64,000 nucleotides of DNA, from positions 1-64,000 of the forward strand of contig NZ_JAVKDF010000023.1 in NCBI RefSeq assembly GCF_040222385.1, written 5' to 3'. The position numbers and the translations under genes were made by a program. Below are positions 18,062 to 28,500 of the stretch, in pieces. The notes beneath the pieces were generated by a model that was given only the letters and a program-made list of their open reading frames with translations, was not told where the DNA came from and made no database searches. This stretch comes from Imperialibacter sp040222385. GTDB taxonomy: Bacteria; Bacteroidota; Bacteroidia; Cytophagales; Cyclobacteriaceae. The number at the start of each line of letters is the position of its first letter. Position 1 is the stretch's first letter.

Positions 18062-18616
18062 ATGCATCCCAGAACTGTCGCCTATTCGCAAGTCACCATC
18101 ACCGAACTCATGATCCCTTCTTATGCCAACTTTGGAGGCAAAATCCACGGGGGTATCCTGCTATCTCTGATGGACAAAGTAGCCTATGCCTGCGCTACCA
18201 AGCACTCAGGTGCCTATTGTGTCACGGTGTCGGTAGACACGGTCGACTTTCTGCAGCCGGTGGAAGTGGGCGACCTGGTGTCGCTAAAGGCGTCCATCAA
18301 CTACGTGGGCAATTCCTCCATGGTAGTAGGCATTCACGTGATAGCCGAAAATGTAAAAGACGGCGTGGTGAAGCACACCAACAACAGCTACTTTACCATG
18401 GTAGCCAAAGAGGACAACGACAAGCTGACCACCGTTCCTCCGCTCATTCTGTCCGACAAAGAGGAGGTCAGACGATTTGTGGAAGCCATTCACAGAAAAG
18501 ACCTGAAGAAAGAAGCCGCCGAGAGGATGCAGGAGACCAAAAAGGTTTTTCAGCTCGAAAACGTGATGTCGCTGCTGGAAAAGGAGAGGTGCGAGATTGC
18601 TTTTGCTGCGAAATAA
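18062..18616 (+). CDS. Acyl-CoA thioesterase, hotdog fold
   Basis: The ATG at 18062 (MHPRTVAYSQVTITELM) gives a 184-aa protein; the frame is open back to 17909 but that part is not like the family. The hotdog core holds 'PSYANFGGKIHGGILLSLMD' (residues 19-38, with the helix and the catalytic Asp region) and 'VSVDTVDFLQPVEVGD', as in YciA/BACH-type thioesterases. A C-terminal helical tail of about 45 residues follows. It would hydrolyse acyl-CoA to acid and CoA in the cytosol. Confidence 0.9.
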   Translation: MHPRTVAYSQVTITELMIPSYANFGGKIHGGILLSLMDKVAYACATKHSGAYCVTVSVDTVDFLQPVEVGDLVSLKASINYVGNSSMVVGIHVIAENVKDGVVKHTNNSYFTMVAKEDNDKLTTVPPLILSDKEEVRRFVEAIHRKDLKKEAAERMQETKKVFQLENVMSLLEKERCEIAFAAK

Positions 18617-18769
18617 AAAGCTAGGAAATGGAGGCCCAAAATGATAGTTTACTTAAGACAAACTTTAAGAATTTTGCCTTCGACCCCACTATGCAACTAA
18701 TGGAATGTAAATGCTAGTACGGAGTGCAGCTGAGATCTATGCGGCCGTTAGGTAATAGTAAAATTAAAA

Positions 18770-19168
18770 ATGCAGATTGTCTTTGATAAGTTGAAAGAAA
18801 ATGGGAGTTATCCTGTGAGTCATAAGGATATCAAAGTCCTCTTTAGGATTATACCTGACCATTGGATCTCAGGGATCAAAATAGTTCATTTTCTTGGTCA
18901 AGCTCCACATTCATCAAGATTTGCAAGACCCGTAAGAAAGGAAATGCTAAGTGGAAAATTAAACTTATCAATTCTTGGATTGACAAAGGAAGAAGTAATT
19001 AAAGAAATATTAACTGAGTTAATTCAAGATTCAAGAGATGAACCACATCTAAAATCAAAATCATTTAGAGAACTAGAAAAAAGTCAAATCAGAAGGATCA
19101 ATGAAATAATGAGTCCCTACCTTGATAAATTCAAAGAACAAAGGGAAGAGAATGAAAACATCACCTAA
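18770..19168 (+). CDS. Hypothetical protein in AT-rich segment
   Basis: The 132-aa protein is mostly helical and charged, with no signal peptide. No family is recognised. Its DNA is clearly richer in A and T than the flanking genes, which points to recent acquisition. It is followed by a 16-bp direct repeat (19165-19180 and 19279-19294) around a palindromic repeat, then by the truncated RhuM-like gene. Confidence 0.55.
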   Translation: MQIVFDKLKENGSYPVSHKDIKVLFRIIPDHWISGIKIVHFLGQAPHSSRFARPVRKEMLSGKLNLSILGLTKEEVIKEILTELIQDSRDEPHLKSKSFRELEKSQIRRINEIMSPYLDKFKEQREENENIT

Positions 19169-19294
19169 GACAAGCAGAAGATAATTTGGCGGTATTTCCC
19201 CCCTGTTCCACATGTTCCGAAGGGCACCACAAAGCCCCATCGGGGCGATTTTTTTCAGCGTTGAGTTTCAACCTGGCGCTAAGACAAGCAGAAG
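19165..19294. repeat. 16-bp direct repeats around a REP-like palindromic element
   Basis: CTAAGACAAGCAGAAG occurs at 19165-19180 and 19279-19294. Between them, 19231-19280 holds a small GC hairpin (GCCCCATCGGGGC) followed by a larger imperfect palindrome (GCGTTGAGTTTCAACCTGGC...). The same two-part design recurs at 43060-43107 and 48337-48385. The rest of the 360-bp spacer 19169-19528 holds only a short possible reading frame from 19304 with no recognisable product. Confidence 0.6.
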
Positions 19295-19528
19295 TAGTTT
19301 TGCCATGAAGAAAAAATGGCACCTGCCTACCACGGCAGGGATCATAAACGTCAGTGGTAATCGAAAAAAGGATCAGGGACAATTAGGTGTTTCGTTCCAA
19401 AGCATAGGCATACTGAAAGTGAAACCATTTATTATCGTTCACATTGGGAGTTGTAAATGGTATTTTTAGAGAAAAGAAAAAGTACTTTCAAGCAGTGAAA
19501 GAATCAGAACTTAAAAAACAGGAGCTTA

Positions 19529-19840
19529 ATGAGTTCGGAGATCATCATATATCAAACTGAAGATGGCAAGACTAGCATTCAAACTCGCTTGGAGAATGAA
19601 ACAGTTTGGTTAACTCTTGAGCAAATGGCCGAACTTTTTCAAAAAGGCAAATCGACCATTAATGAGCATATCCTGAATATTTACAAAGAAGGTGAACTAA
19701 CCCGGGAAACATCCATGAGAAAAATCGGGATTTCCGATTTTTCTACCAAACCCACAAATTTTTATGATCTGGACGTCATTATATCTGTCGGTTACCGGGT
19801 GAAAAGCCTGCAAGGCACCAAGTTCAGACAATGGGCAACT
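19529..19840 (+). pseudogene. RhuM-family protein, 3'-truncated
   Basis: The first ~104 codons match the start of RhuM (virulence-associated, Fic/DOC-neighbourhood) proteins: 'IIIYQTEDGKTSIQTRLENE', 'VWLTLEQMAELFQKGKSTI', 'NEHILNIYKEGEL' and 'NFYDLDVIISVGYRVKSLQG'. Homology stops at 'KFRQWAT' (about 19840); full-length members, as I know them, are roughly 330 aa. The frame then runs into GC-rich repeated words (TCGCCCCGA...GAGCAG, twice between 19842 and 19888) that do not resemble the family. So this is a remnant cut off by a repeat or deletion junction. Confidence 0.75.
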
Positions 19841-20037
19841 GCTCGCCCCGACGGTCCGAGCAGTCGCCCCGAGATGCTTCGAGCAGCCGCACTATCCAAT
19901 AGCAGCGAACGCTGGTGCGAGGCTTTGACTCGTACCCTAATCAAAATTGGCCAGGAGCCGAACAACCCCCTCCCCACCCAAACAATTTTCTTTGCCTCAT
20001 TTGCAGTTTTTCATCAGCTTTCGCAAAACGATGAAAT

Positions 20038-21396
20038 ATGCAGAAAGTACTTACCCTCCTTTTTACTGTAATCATGGCTGGCCAGGTGCTGGCGCAGGAC
20101 ATGTCAGTCCCCAAAATCCTCACCCAAAGAGAGCAGGCCGAAGTCATTGACCGCTGGCTCGAAGAGCGAATCAAATACTTGCTGCCCGACCTCATGCGCC
20201 GGGAAGGGCTCGACATGTGGCTGATCATCGCCAGGGAGTACAATGAAGACCCTGTGATCCGCACCATGCTGCCCGCCACCTGGCTGGCCGCTCGTCGTCG
20301 CACCATTTTGGTAGTGTATGATCCAGGCGCTGGCAAAGAGCTGGAAACGTATGCCATTGCCCGCTACAATGTAGGCAGCGCCTTTAAAATGGCCTGGAAC
20401 CCTGCCATTCAGCCCGATCAGTTCAAGGCACTGAGCCGCCTAATCCAGGAAAAGAATCCAAAGAAAATAGGCATCAATAAATCGGAGCACTTTGCTCAAA
20501 CGGATGGCATCACCTCCAATGAGTACGATCAGCTCATGAACGTGCTGCCCAAAAACTTCCAGCAAAAAGTGGTATCGGCCGAAAAGCTGGCCATCGGCTG
20601 GCTGGAAACCCGCACCGAAAGCGAAATGATCGTTTACCAGCAGATTGTGCGCATCGCCCACCAAATTATCCAGGAAGCTTTCTCAGACAAGGTAATCCAG
20701 CCCGGCATCACCTCTACCGACGATGTGGTATGGTGGATGCGGGAGCGCATCAAAGAGCTCAAGCTCGACACCTGGTTCCATCCTTCGGTCTCCATCCAGC
20801 GCCAGGATCCGGAGTCTTTCGATCATTTGCGCAGCTTTTCAGAACGGCCGGGCGAGCAGGTCATCCTGCCCGGCGATTTGCTCCACACCGATTTTGGCAT
20901 TACCTACCTGCGCCTCAATACAGATACCCAGCAGCATGCCTATATTTTGAAGCCCGGAGAAACCGAGCCGCCTAAGTTTTTGCAGGAGGCTTTTTCCCAG
21001 GGCAACAAAGTGCAGGATGCCCTCACCGGCAATTTTGTAGTGGGAAAAACAGGCAATGAAATTTTGAAAGCAGCCCTTGACCAGGCCAAAGCGACGGGCT
21101 TAAAGCCGTCGATCTATACGCACCCTATTGGCTACTACGGTCATGCCAGTGGGCCTACCATCGGCATGTGGGATCAGCAGGACGGCGTGCCTTTCAATGG
21201 CGATTATCCCTTGTACCACAACACGGCCTATTCCATTGAGCTCAACGCCAGCGTGTTCATCAAGGAATGGAACAAAGAGATCAGGATCATGCTGGAAGAA
21301 GACGGCTACTTTGACAAAACCGGCTTCCGCTACATCGATGGGCGCCAAAAAGAGCTGATGGTGATTCCACGGCCCATGTTTCCGAATGGAAAGTAA
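20038..21396 (+). CDS. Exported M24-family metallopeptidase (Xaa-Pro aminopeptidase-like)
   Basis: The 452-aa protein begins with a signal peptide (VLTLLFTVIMAGQVLAQ). An N-terminal creatinase-like domain precedes the pita-bread catalytic domain. Candidate metal ligands are all visible: Asp in 'HTDFGITY', Asp in 'LNTDTQQ', His in 'GHASGPTIG', Glu in 'SIELN' and Glu in 'MLEED'. It would act on N-terminal X-Pro peptides in the periplasm, consistent with an exported aminopeptidase P variant. It stands alone. Confidence 0.9.
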   Translation: MQKVLTLLFTVIMAGQVLAQDMSVPKILTQREQAEVIDRWLEERIKYLLPDLMRREGLDMWLIIAREYNEDPVIRTMLPATWLAARRRTILVVYDPGAGKELETYAIARYNVGSAFKMAWNPAIQPDQFKALSRLIQEKNPKKIGINKSEHFAQTDGITSNEYDQLMNVLPKNFQQKVVSAEKLAIGWLETRTESEMIVYQQIVRIAHQIIQEAFSDKVIQPGITSTDDVVWWMRERIKELKLDTWFHPSVSIQRQDPESFDHLRSFSERPGEQVILPGDLLHTDFGITYLRLNTDTQQHAYILKPGETEPPKFLQEAFSQGNKVQDALTGNFVVGKTGNEILKAALDQAKATGLKPSIYTHPIGYYGHASGPTIGMWDQQDGVPFNGDYPLYHNTAYSIELNASVFIKEWNKEIRIMLEEDGYFDKTGFRYIDGRQKELMVIPRPMFPNGK

Positions 21397-21439
21397 ACGA
21401 ACCTGAGTTCGATATAAGAAGATAACAAAGCATCAATAA

Positions 21440-21614
21440 GGACGTCATTGCGATGGAGCCAAATGTAGATTCTCCATGTGACGATTCTTTAAGCGACTGA
21501 AGCAATCTGTTCGTTGGGAGATGGAATGTCCGCTCCGTAGTGAAAAGATTGCCGCAGCTGCCATGAGATTTCACTCACAATAGACAATTATTGAGGCAGC
21601 TTCGCAATGACGGT
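21440..21614. repeat. Degenerate GTCATTGCGA-type inverted repeat
   Basis: The 403-bp spacer 21397-21799 contains CGTCATTGCGA near 21443 and its inverse (TTCGCAATGACG) near 21603, with 'GAAGCAATCTG' and 'AAAAGATTGCCGCAG' inside. This is the well-known inverted pattern of dispersed intergenic repeats in many bacteria, here decayed. Nothing else is recognised in the spacer. Confidence 0.55.
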
Positions 21615-21799
21615 TACCTTTGGGTTAGCGTATACTAAACTCGAAACAGCAAAAATAAGACGACGTTCCATATAGAACCTAGGTTAGATTAGCCTACTTT
21701 CCTGCCAGTCAAACAAGAACCTACGCCCTACTTGAGGTTGCCACACAAATTTTGCACCTTGCTACTTCTAGCTTTATTAAACCCACCTACCGTTTACTG

Positions 21800-22642
21800 A
21801 TGAAAAATCTCTTAGCCATTTCCTTACTGTTATTAATAGTAGCCACAGGCTGCAAAAAGAAAGAAATACCGTCTTTCAATGTGATGTCGTTCAACCTCCG
21901 ATACGATACGCCCAACGACAGCATTAACGCCTGGCCCAACCGAAAAGACGCAGTCGCCGATCTTGTCAGATTCCATGAAGCCGAAATAGTGGGTGTGCAA
22001 GAGGCTTTGCTTCACCAGCTCAAAGACCTTGAAGAAAGGCTGCCTGACCATAGTTGGCTGGGAGTGGGCAGAGACGACGGTATCGCCAAAGGAGAGTTTT
22101 CAGCTATTCTTTATAACAAACACCTTTTCAGCGTGCTTGATTCAGGTACCTTTTGGTTGTCCGATACTCCCGACGTTCCCTCCAAGGGATGGGATGCGGC
22201 CATTGTAAGGGTGTGCTCCTGGGCGAAAATGAAGAACCGACATCTGGGAAAGGACTTTTACATTTTTAACACGCATTATGACCACATAGGCGTGGAGGCC
22301 AGAACAAATTCTTCAATGCTGATCATTGAGAAGGTCAAAGAAATAGCTGGCAACCTGCCGGTGATCGTTACCGGCGACTTCAACTCGGAGCCTGAAACGA
22401 AGGCCTACGAAACGCTTACCGAAGGTTTAACAGACGCCCGCAATCTGAGCGAAAACCCGCCCTATGGCCCCTACGGAACATGGAACGGCTTCGACCACAA
22501 CGCCGACCTCACCCGTCGTATCGACTACATCTTCGTCAACGAAAAGGTGCTGGTGAGAAAATATGCCGTGCTGTCGGATGCCATAGAGAAAAGATACCCC
22601 AGCGACCACCTGCCAGTGATGGCGGAGGTGATGTTTAGGTAG
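21800..22642 (+). CDS. Endonuclease/exonuclease/phosphatase-family lipoprotein
   Basis: The ATG at 21800 (the frame is open from 21752) gives a 280-aa lipoprotein with lipobox 'LIVATGC'. The EEP-fold motifs are complete: 'FNLRYDTPND', the catalytic Glu in 'VGVQEAL', 'NTHYDHIG', 'VTGDFNSEPE' and 'SDHLPVMAEV'. Exported members of this family in Bacteroidota are usually phosphodiesterases or phosphatases acting on sugars, lipids or nucleotides outside the cytoplasm. Substrate not evident. Confidence 0.9.
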   Translation: MKNLLAISLLLLIVATGCKKKEIPSFNVMSFNLRYDTPNDSINAWPNRKDAVADLVRFHEAEIVGVQEALLHQLKDLEERLPDHSWLGVGRDDGIAKGEFSAILYNKHLFSVLDSGTFWLSDTPDVPSKGWDAAIVRVCSWAKMKNRHLGKDFYIFNTHYDHIGVEARTNSSMLIIEKVKEIAGNLPVIVTGDFNSEPETKAYETLTEGLTDARNLSENPPYGPYGTWNGFDHNADLTRRIDYIFVNEKVLVRKYAVLSDAIEKRYPSDHLPVMAEVMFR

Positions 22643-22785
22643 CAAGGCTGCTTCGTCAATTGGAAATCGCATTTGGTTGATTCAAACAAGGCGCTCATCA
22701 ATTGATGGGCCTGATGAAAATATTAGCTTTTAATTTCCCTAATTGGGTAAGCGTTTGTTTTTTGTTCAGGTTGTCACGGTTGTTA

Positions 22786-24705
22786 ATGAGCAGGCTTTTT
22801 GCAGTTATTTTTTTCATCCTTTCTTTCCCTGCAGGTGCGCAGCCGGATAGCCTGTACCATCAATTTCGTAGTGGAGCTGCCGGCGAAAAGCTATTGGCAA
22901 GCCTACAGCTGGCCGACTATCACCGGCTTTCCAGCGGCATCTACGACTCTGCCATTTTTTATGCCGACCAGGCTATTTTTCTCTCCGGCCAGCAAAATTT
23001 AATGGCTCTCCGCTGTCAGGCATTGGAAATGAAGGGGAATACCCTTGCCAGGATGAGAGCGTTTGACGAGGCCATTGTGGTGCTGGAGGAGGCAGTCGAA
23101 ATCTGCGGCTCAGTTCAGGAGAAGCAACGACTGGCTGACGCCTACAATGCCCTGGGCTATGTCTATGACCGACAGGACGTTCATGATCAATCTATCGATA
23201 ATTTTCTAAAATCAGCAGCCATCAATGAGCAGCTGGGCAGTGTTGACAAGCTGGCTCAGGCGTATATGAATGTGGTGTCTATTTTTGGTCAGCAGGAGCA
23301 ACCCGATAAGGTAAAAGAGTATGCGGCCAGGGCATTGAAGCTGGCAGAGACTGTTGAAGACCCCGGGATTAAGGTCGGGATATTAACGAGTGGTGCCTCT
23401 CAGTTTGCAGAATTGGGCAGCTCTGACAGTCGGTACCTCGATTCAGCGCTTCTGCTGGTAGAAAGGGCCTTGCCGGTGTCGTATGCCAACCACTTTCAAA
23501 CCAGGATTTCGCAGCTTTTCAACGTCAAGTCAGCTGTGTACTATATCAGAAAAGAGTACACCAGGTGTTTGCAGTTTTGCGATTCGATCATGAAATACCG
23601 GGAGTTTGCGATCGCTGAAACGCTGATCCTGGCCCATATCAGGTATTCCGATGGTTACCTCGGTCTTGGCAACACTTCCAGAGGCCTGCACTATCTCGAT
23701 AGCGCCGAAATGCTCAGCAGGGAGCTGGGTTCTGAGTTTTACCAAATGATCATAGCCGAGAGTAAATACAAAGCCTACAAGATCATCGGAGCATTTGAGC
23801 CGGCTTTGGAAGAGCTGGAAAAATTGAGAACTGTTGAGGATAGTTTGCTTCGGATTGAAAAAGCTGAGCTGGTGAATGAGCTGGAGCAAAAATATGAAAC
23901 CGAAAAGAAGGAGCTGCAGATCAGCGGGCTCACCCAACAAAATGAAATCCTGCGGCTTAAGGGTAGGGAGCAGTTCGTTATACTGCTGGCAGGCATCATT
24001 ATTATTTTACTGTTGTTCGCTACTGTATTTTTTTATCTGAAACAGCGACTAAATAAGCAGAAAGAGCAGACGGCCATTCACAGGCAGCAGCTTTTGCGAT
24101 CGCAAATAAATCCCCACTTTATTTTCAATGCACTGTCGTCCATAAGAGGATTCCTTTTCGACGGAAGAAATGTGCAGGAGGCAATTACCTACCTGGGGAA
24201 ATTCGCCAAGCTGATGAGGACTGTGTTGGAGTTGAGCTCAAAAGAATGGGTCACTCTGGAGGAGGAGCTAAAGGCTCTTCAACTTTATCTCGAAATTCAA
24301 CAGACAAGGTTCGCTCAAAAGTTTGTTTTTGAAATTGATATAGAGAAGGGGCTTGACATGGTTGAGGTGTATGTGCCGCCATTGCTTGCCCAGCCATTTA
24401 TAGAAAATGCTATTGAACACGGCTTTAAGAATGTCGAGACGGGAGGAATGGTTCAGATCAGCTGTAGTAGTCAGGATGGAAAACTGCTCTTTAGAATTCA
24501 GGACAATGGCATTGGTATAGAGCACTTAAGTGGCCCGAAGGATCATGATTCGAAGGCTATCCAGATATTCAGAGACAGACTGGAATTGCTCAGCAGGAAA
24601 TTAAAAACCAAACTGGCATTCACAGTCGAAGACCTCAGCAGCAAGGGCAATGGAAGCGGCACGCTGGTGGTGTATCAGCTGCCATTAATAAAAAACGGTT
24701 TATAG
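22786..24705 (+). CDS. TPR-domain sensor histidine kinase (LytS-type), module 1
   Basis: The ATG at 22786 gives a 639-aa protein with a signal peptide (LFAVIFFILSFPAGAQ); the frame is open from 22702. Periplasmic TPR-like repeats fill residues ~25-370, then a coiled coil, one membrane helix ('VILLAGIIIILLLFATVFFYL', ~402-422) and a second coiled coil. The cytoplasmic His_kinase domain has phospho-site H444 in 'NPHFIFNALSS', and the HATPase domain has 'PFIENAIEHG'. The stop lies one base before the regulator gene. It presumably senses an envelope signal and controls the giant gene at 25559; that link is inferred from order, seen twice. Confidence 0.93.
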   Translation: MSRLFAVIFFILSFPAGAQPDSLYHQFRSGAAGEKLLASLQLADYHRLSSGIYDSAIFYADQAIFLSGQQNLMALRCQALEMKGNTLARMRAFDEAIVVLEEAVEICGSVQEKQRLADAYNALGYVYDRQDVHDQSIDNFLKSAAINEQLGSVDKLAQAYMNVVSIFGQQEQPDKVKEYAARALKLAETVEDPGIKVGILTSGASQFAELGSSDSRYLDSALLLVERALPVSYANHFQTRISQLFNVKSAVYYIRKEYTRCLQFCDSIMKYREFAIAETLILAHIRYSDGYLGLGNTSRGLHYLDSAEMLSRELGSEFYQMIIAESKYKAYKIIGAFEPALEELEKLRTVEDSLLRIEKAELVNELEQKYETEKKELQISGLTQQNEILRLKGREQFVILLAGIIIILLLFATVFFYLKQRLNKQKEQTAIHRQQLLRSQINPHFIFNALSSIRGFLFDGRNVQEAITYLGKFAKLMRTVLELSSKEWVTLEEELKALQLYLEIQQTRFAQKFVFEIDIEKGLDMVEVYVPPLLAQPFIENAIEHGFKNVETGGMVQISCSSQDGKLLFRIQDNGIGIEHLSGPKDHDSKAIQIFRDRLELLSRKLKTKLAFTVEDLSSKGNGSGTLVVYQLPLIKNGL

Positions 24706-24706
24706 C

Positions 24707-25453
24707 ATGTTCACATCTGTTGTAGTTGACGATGAAGAAAGTGTAATCAACGATCTGAAAGGCTTGTTGGAGATGACCTGTCCACACGTAAAAGTGGTGG
24801 GCACAGCTAAGCGATCGCAGGAGGCCATTGAACTTATCAGAGCAATTCGCCCGCAGATTCTGTTTCTCGACATCCAAATCGACGAAAGAACGGGGCTGGA
24901 GCTGTTGAAGAGTCTTGAGCCAATGCAAATGCAGGTTATTTTCGTCACGGCTCACAACGACTACGCTGTGGAGGCTTTCAAGCTGAGTGCCGTGGACTAT
25001 TTGCTTAAACCGGTCGACCCGGACGAATTGTCGGAAGCGGTTAACAGGGCTACGACCAATATTGGGAAAGACCTGGTGCATAAACAGCTAACCACGCTGG
25101 TGCACAACCTTATGCCAGGGGCGAATACCAGGAAGATTGTGCTTTCCGACATGGATGGTTTACACATCCTGGATATTCCGGACATACTTTGGTGCCATGC
25201 CAATGGCAGCTATACCGAATTCAAGATGAAGGACGGAACTGAGCTGGTCGTGTCGAAACACCTTAAGACGTACGAAAGACTACTGGTAGACCAGGGCTTT
25301 GAAAGGGTTCATCGGTCATATTTGATAAATATCTATAACATCAAGAGAATTGATCGGTCGAGAGGAGAAATCCTGATGAAGAACGACGAAACGTTGCCCA
25401 TCTCCATAGCCGCAGATGTATTGAAAGAAATATTGAGCAAGCTGCGGCAGTAG
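24707..25453 (+). CDS. LytTR-family response regulator, module 1
   Basis: The 248-aa protein has a receiver domain (residues 3-120; acidic D8-D9, phospho-site D55 in 'LFLDIQID', 'DYLLKP' with the conserved Lys) and a LytTR DNA-binding domain (about 145-245, with 'WCHANGSYTEF' and 'FERVHRSYLINI'). It is one base downstream of its kinase. The next gene, 105 bp on, is the giant adhesin-like gene. It closely resembles the regulator at 32547. Confidence 0.94.
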   Translation: MFTSVVVDDEESVINDLKGLLEMTCPHVKVVGTAKRSQEAIELIRAIRPQILFLDIQIDERTGLELLKSLEPMQMQVIFVTAHNDYAVEAFKLSAVDYLLKPVDPDELSEAVNRATTNIGKDLVHKQLTTLVHNLMPGANTRKIVLSDMDGLHILDIPDILWCHANGSYTEFKMKDGTELVVSKHLKTYERLLVDQGFERVHRSYLINIYNIKRIDRSRGEILMKNDETLPISIAADVLKEILSKLRQ

Positions 25454-25512
25454 CCGTCAACGCAAACGCCCGCTTCGTCAATCCAGCCAAACCCCCTGTC
25501 AATTGCTGGTAT

Positions 25513-25526
25513 TATCCGGTGAATTA
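25513..25526 (+). promoter_or_regulatory. Motif shared by both giant-gene upstream regions (copy 1)
   Basis: TATCCGGTGAATTA lies 46 bp before the start at 25559. A near match, TATCCGATCAATCA, lies 42 bp before the start of the second giant gene (33381-33394). The rest of the two upstream regions is not similar. The shared word is seen; a role as promoter or LytTR site is inference. Confidence 0.35.
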
Positions 25527-25558
25527 TTTGCCACTTTCAAAGAAAAAAGGCAAATATC

Positions 25559-28500
25559 ATGGATACTTTTTCGCAGACCTATTCGCAAAGAAATACAGCA
25601 CTTAAGCGGGTCATGGTAGTCATCACGCTGTTAGTGGTTTGTTCGGGAGCATGGGCCCAAAAAGTTCATGTAGATCGAAACGCCACAGGCAATGGAGATG
25701 GTGCCAGCTGGGCCAATGCGGTTACGGACCTTCAATCGGCCATTGACCTGGCTGCCACTGTAGCCAACTCGTCAAACCCTGTACAGGTTTGGGTGAAGGC
25801 TGACACCTACAAACCAACGACGGGCACGGACCGGACAATTAGGTTCAAAATCAAGAATTATGTGGAGATGTACGGAGGTTTTGATGGTAGCGAATCTTCC
25901 CTGAGTCAGCGGGATATTGGTAAAAACCTAACAGTAATATCGGGGGATATCGGAGTTCTAGATGATAGGACGGACAATTCGCAGGGATTGTTCTTGATAG
26001 ATGCCAGTGTAAACGGCCCTATTTTTTTTGATGGATTTGTGATAGAAAATGCCTATGACCCATCCAACGTCTCCACCTTTGGAATCATCACCCCTGAGTC
26101 AGGAGCAACTCCCACTAGTGTAACATTTAGCAATTGCACTTTTTCTAGTAATGACGTAGGATTTGGCTCTGTTTTAGGTTACGGATCGCCATCAGCCAGG
26201 TTTTACTCCTGCAAGTTTCTTGACAATTTTGGAACCGCTATTTGGTCCACAAGTGCTGTAGAAGTGTATAATTCACTTTTCACCGGAAACGTCCATTCTA
26301 TCTACATTCAGCTGGGAACTGTGACTGTATCAAATTCTACTTTTGCCAGTAACAGCGGTAATGGATTGTTTTTACAAAATCAGGGAACTCCCATTGCCAG
26401 CTCTATTCACAACAATATTTTTTGGCAGAATACCGGAACGGACATTACTGTTCAAGGGAATGCCTCCGAGAACATCACTGCAAGTAATAACCTTGTGCAG
26501 GATGCCTTTACATTTGGAAGTAACACCATCACCCCCGACCCTCAGTTCACCGATGCAGCCAATGGTGATTTCAGCATCTCTAATTGCTCTCCTGCGGTGG
26601 ATCAGGGTGACAATTCTATCCTCCCCGGTTCATTGACAACCGATCTTGCGGGCAACAGTAGAACATTTAACGGCACCATCGACCTGGGCGCTTATGAAAA
26701 CCAGATAACGCCACTTTTCTTCTCTGCTGTAGAAGTAGGTGATGCAGTTTGCTATGGTGAGGCGACAGGGCAGATCAGCGTAAACGCAGGAGGCGGCACT
26801 GGTCCTTTGCCTACCTACAGTAAAGACGGCATCAATTTTTCAAGTATTTCTGTTTTCCAAAACCTGGCTGCCGGAAGCCATACTATCTATACCACCGATG
26901 GCACATGTATTTATAGTGAAGAGTTTACGGTAGCCGAACCAGCGGCTGTTGAGTTTAGCTTCAAAACCGTTGAGGGCGTTGTCGGCAATAAGATTGAAGT
27001 AACGGCCACAGGAGGCGTTGGCCCTTACCGTTATAGCCCCAATGGCGTTAGTTACCAGTCAGGCAATCAGCTGTCGATCAACGCTTCCGGCTCCTACGAT
27101 ATTTACGTCAAGGACGGCAATAGTTGTGTGGCAACTAAAAGTGCGTATTTCACCTCAAGTGGAAACAGGGTAGTATTTGTTGACCCTGATGCTGCTGGTA
27201 CGGCCGATGGATCCAGCTGGGCAAATGCTTTTACAGATTTGCAGAGCGCCATCGATTTGGCGGCCAATTCAGGGTCGTTGGATTACCCGTCGCAAGTTTG
27301 GGTCAAGGCGGGAGACTATTTTCCCACAACGACGACCACTCAAAGTATCACATTCATCCACAAAAACTATGTCGGCATATATGGAGGCTTTGCTGGCTCG
27401 GAAACGGCCTTGTCTCAGCGCAATATCGATGCCAATGTGACCCGACTCTCGGCAGATATAGGCGTCAAAAATGACAGCACGGATAATTCGTACGGAATAT
27501 TGACGGTGGGGGATCTCGCTGCAGATTATGCCCTGGTGGATGGACTTTTCTTTGAGGGCATATATGCTTTGTCATATAGCGCGACAAGCGGTGCCATTTC
27601 AATGGGCGGGACTGCCAATAACTTAATTATCAATAACTGTCGGTTCAAACACAATTTGGGGCATTTAGGGGCTTGCGTGCAGGCAAATGATGCCAATGTC
27701 AACTCCACCATCCTTGTTTCCAACTCATCGTTCATTACTAACGGGTTTTTCGCAACCTCTTCGTACGTTGGGAGTGCGATTGTCAACCGGAATCAGGTCC
27801 ATGTTTCTAACAGTATTTTCATAGAGAATAAAAGTGGCTCAGGAGGTGCATTTAACCTTCGACCTTCAGGAGACCTGACCCTCGAAAACTGCACGCTTTA
27901 TAATAATAGTGCTGGCAATTCTTATGGTGCTATTAATGGCACAGCGTCAGGAGCTACATTGACCATCAACAACTCTATAATTTGGGGTAGCACCTCTGGA
28001 AATGGAAGCAGTGTTGGCGGCATTACAGCCATTAACAACTCAATTCTTGATTTTGGGAGTTCAGCCAATACGGTTATAGTGGAGGATCCGCAGTTTCTGG
28101 ATGTTGCAAATTTCGACTTAAGCCTCAAAGGCTGCTCACCAGCTATCAACTCGGGCGACAATATACTCATCACTGGCTCATCAGCGCTGGACTTTGGCGG
28201 TGGTGGCAGGGTTTTTGACAATACGGTCGACGTGGGGGCACATGAGTATAGGTTTTTGCCTGTATCTTTTTCTGCTGCAACAGCAGACGATGTCACTTGT
28301 AATGGCGGAGCAGATGGCGTCATAACCATTAGCGCAAGCGGTGGCCAGGGAGTCATCGAATACAGCATTGACGGGACCAGTTTTTCGTCTAATACGGTTT
28401 TTTCAGGACTCGTTCCAGGCGACTATACAGTGTATGCCAGGGAGCTCACAGAGGGGTGTACGATAAGCCAATCACTTGTCGTGAACGAACCAGATCTGGT

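Noticed and set aside
18028..18624. 198-codon plus-strand frame overlapping the thioesterase gene
   Set aside because: It is the +1 shadow of the hotdog thioesterase frame, with His/Arg/Gln-rich translation typical of a frame shift.
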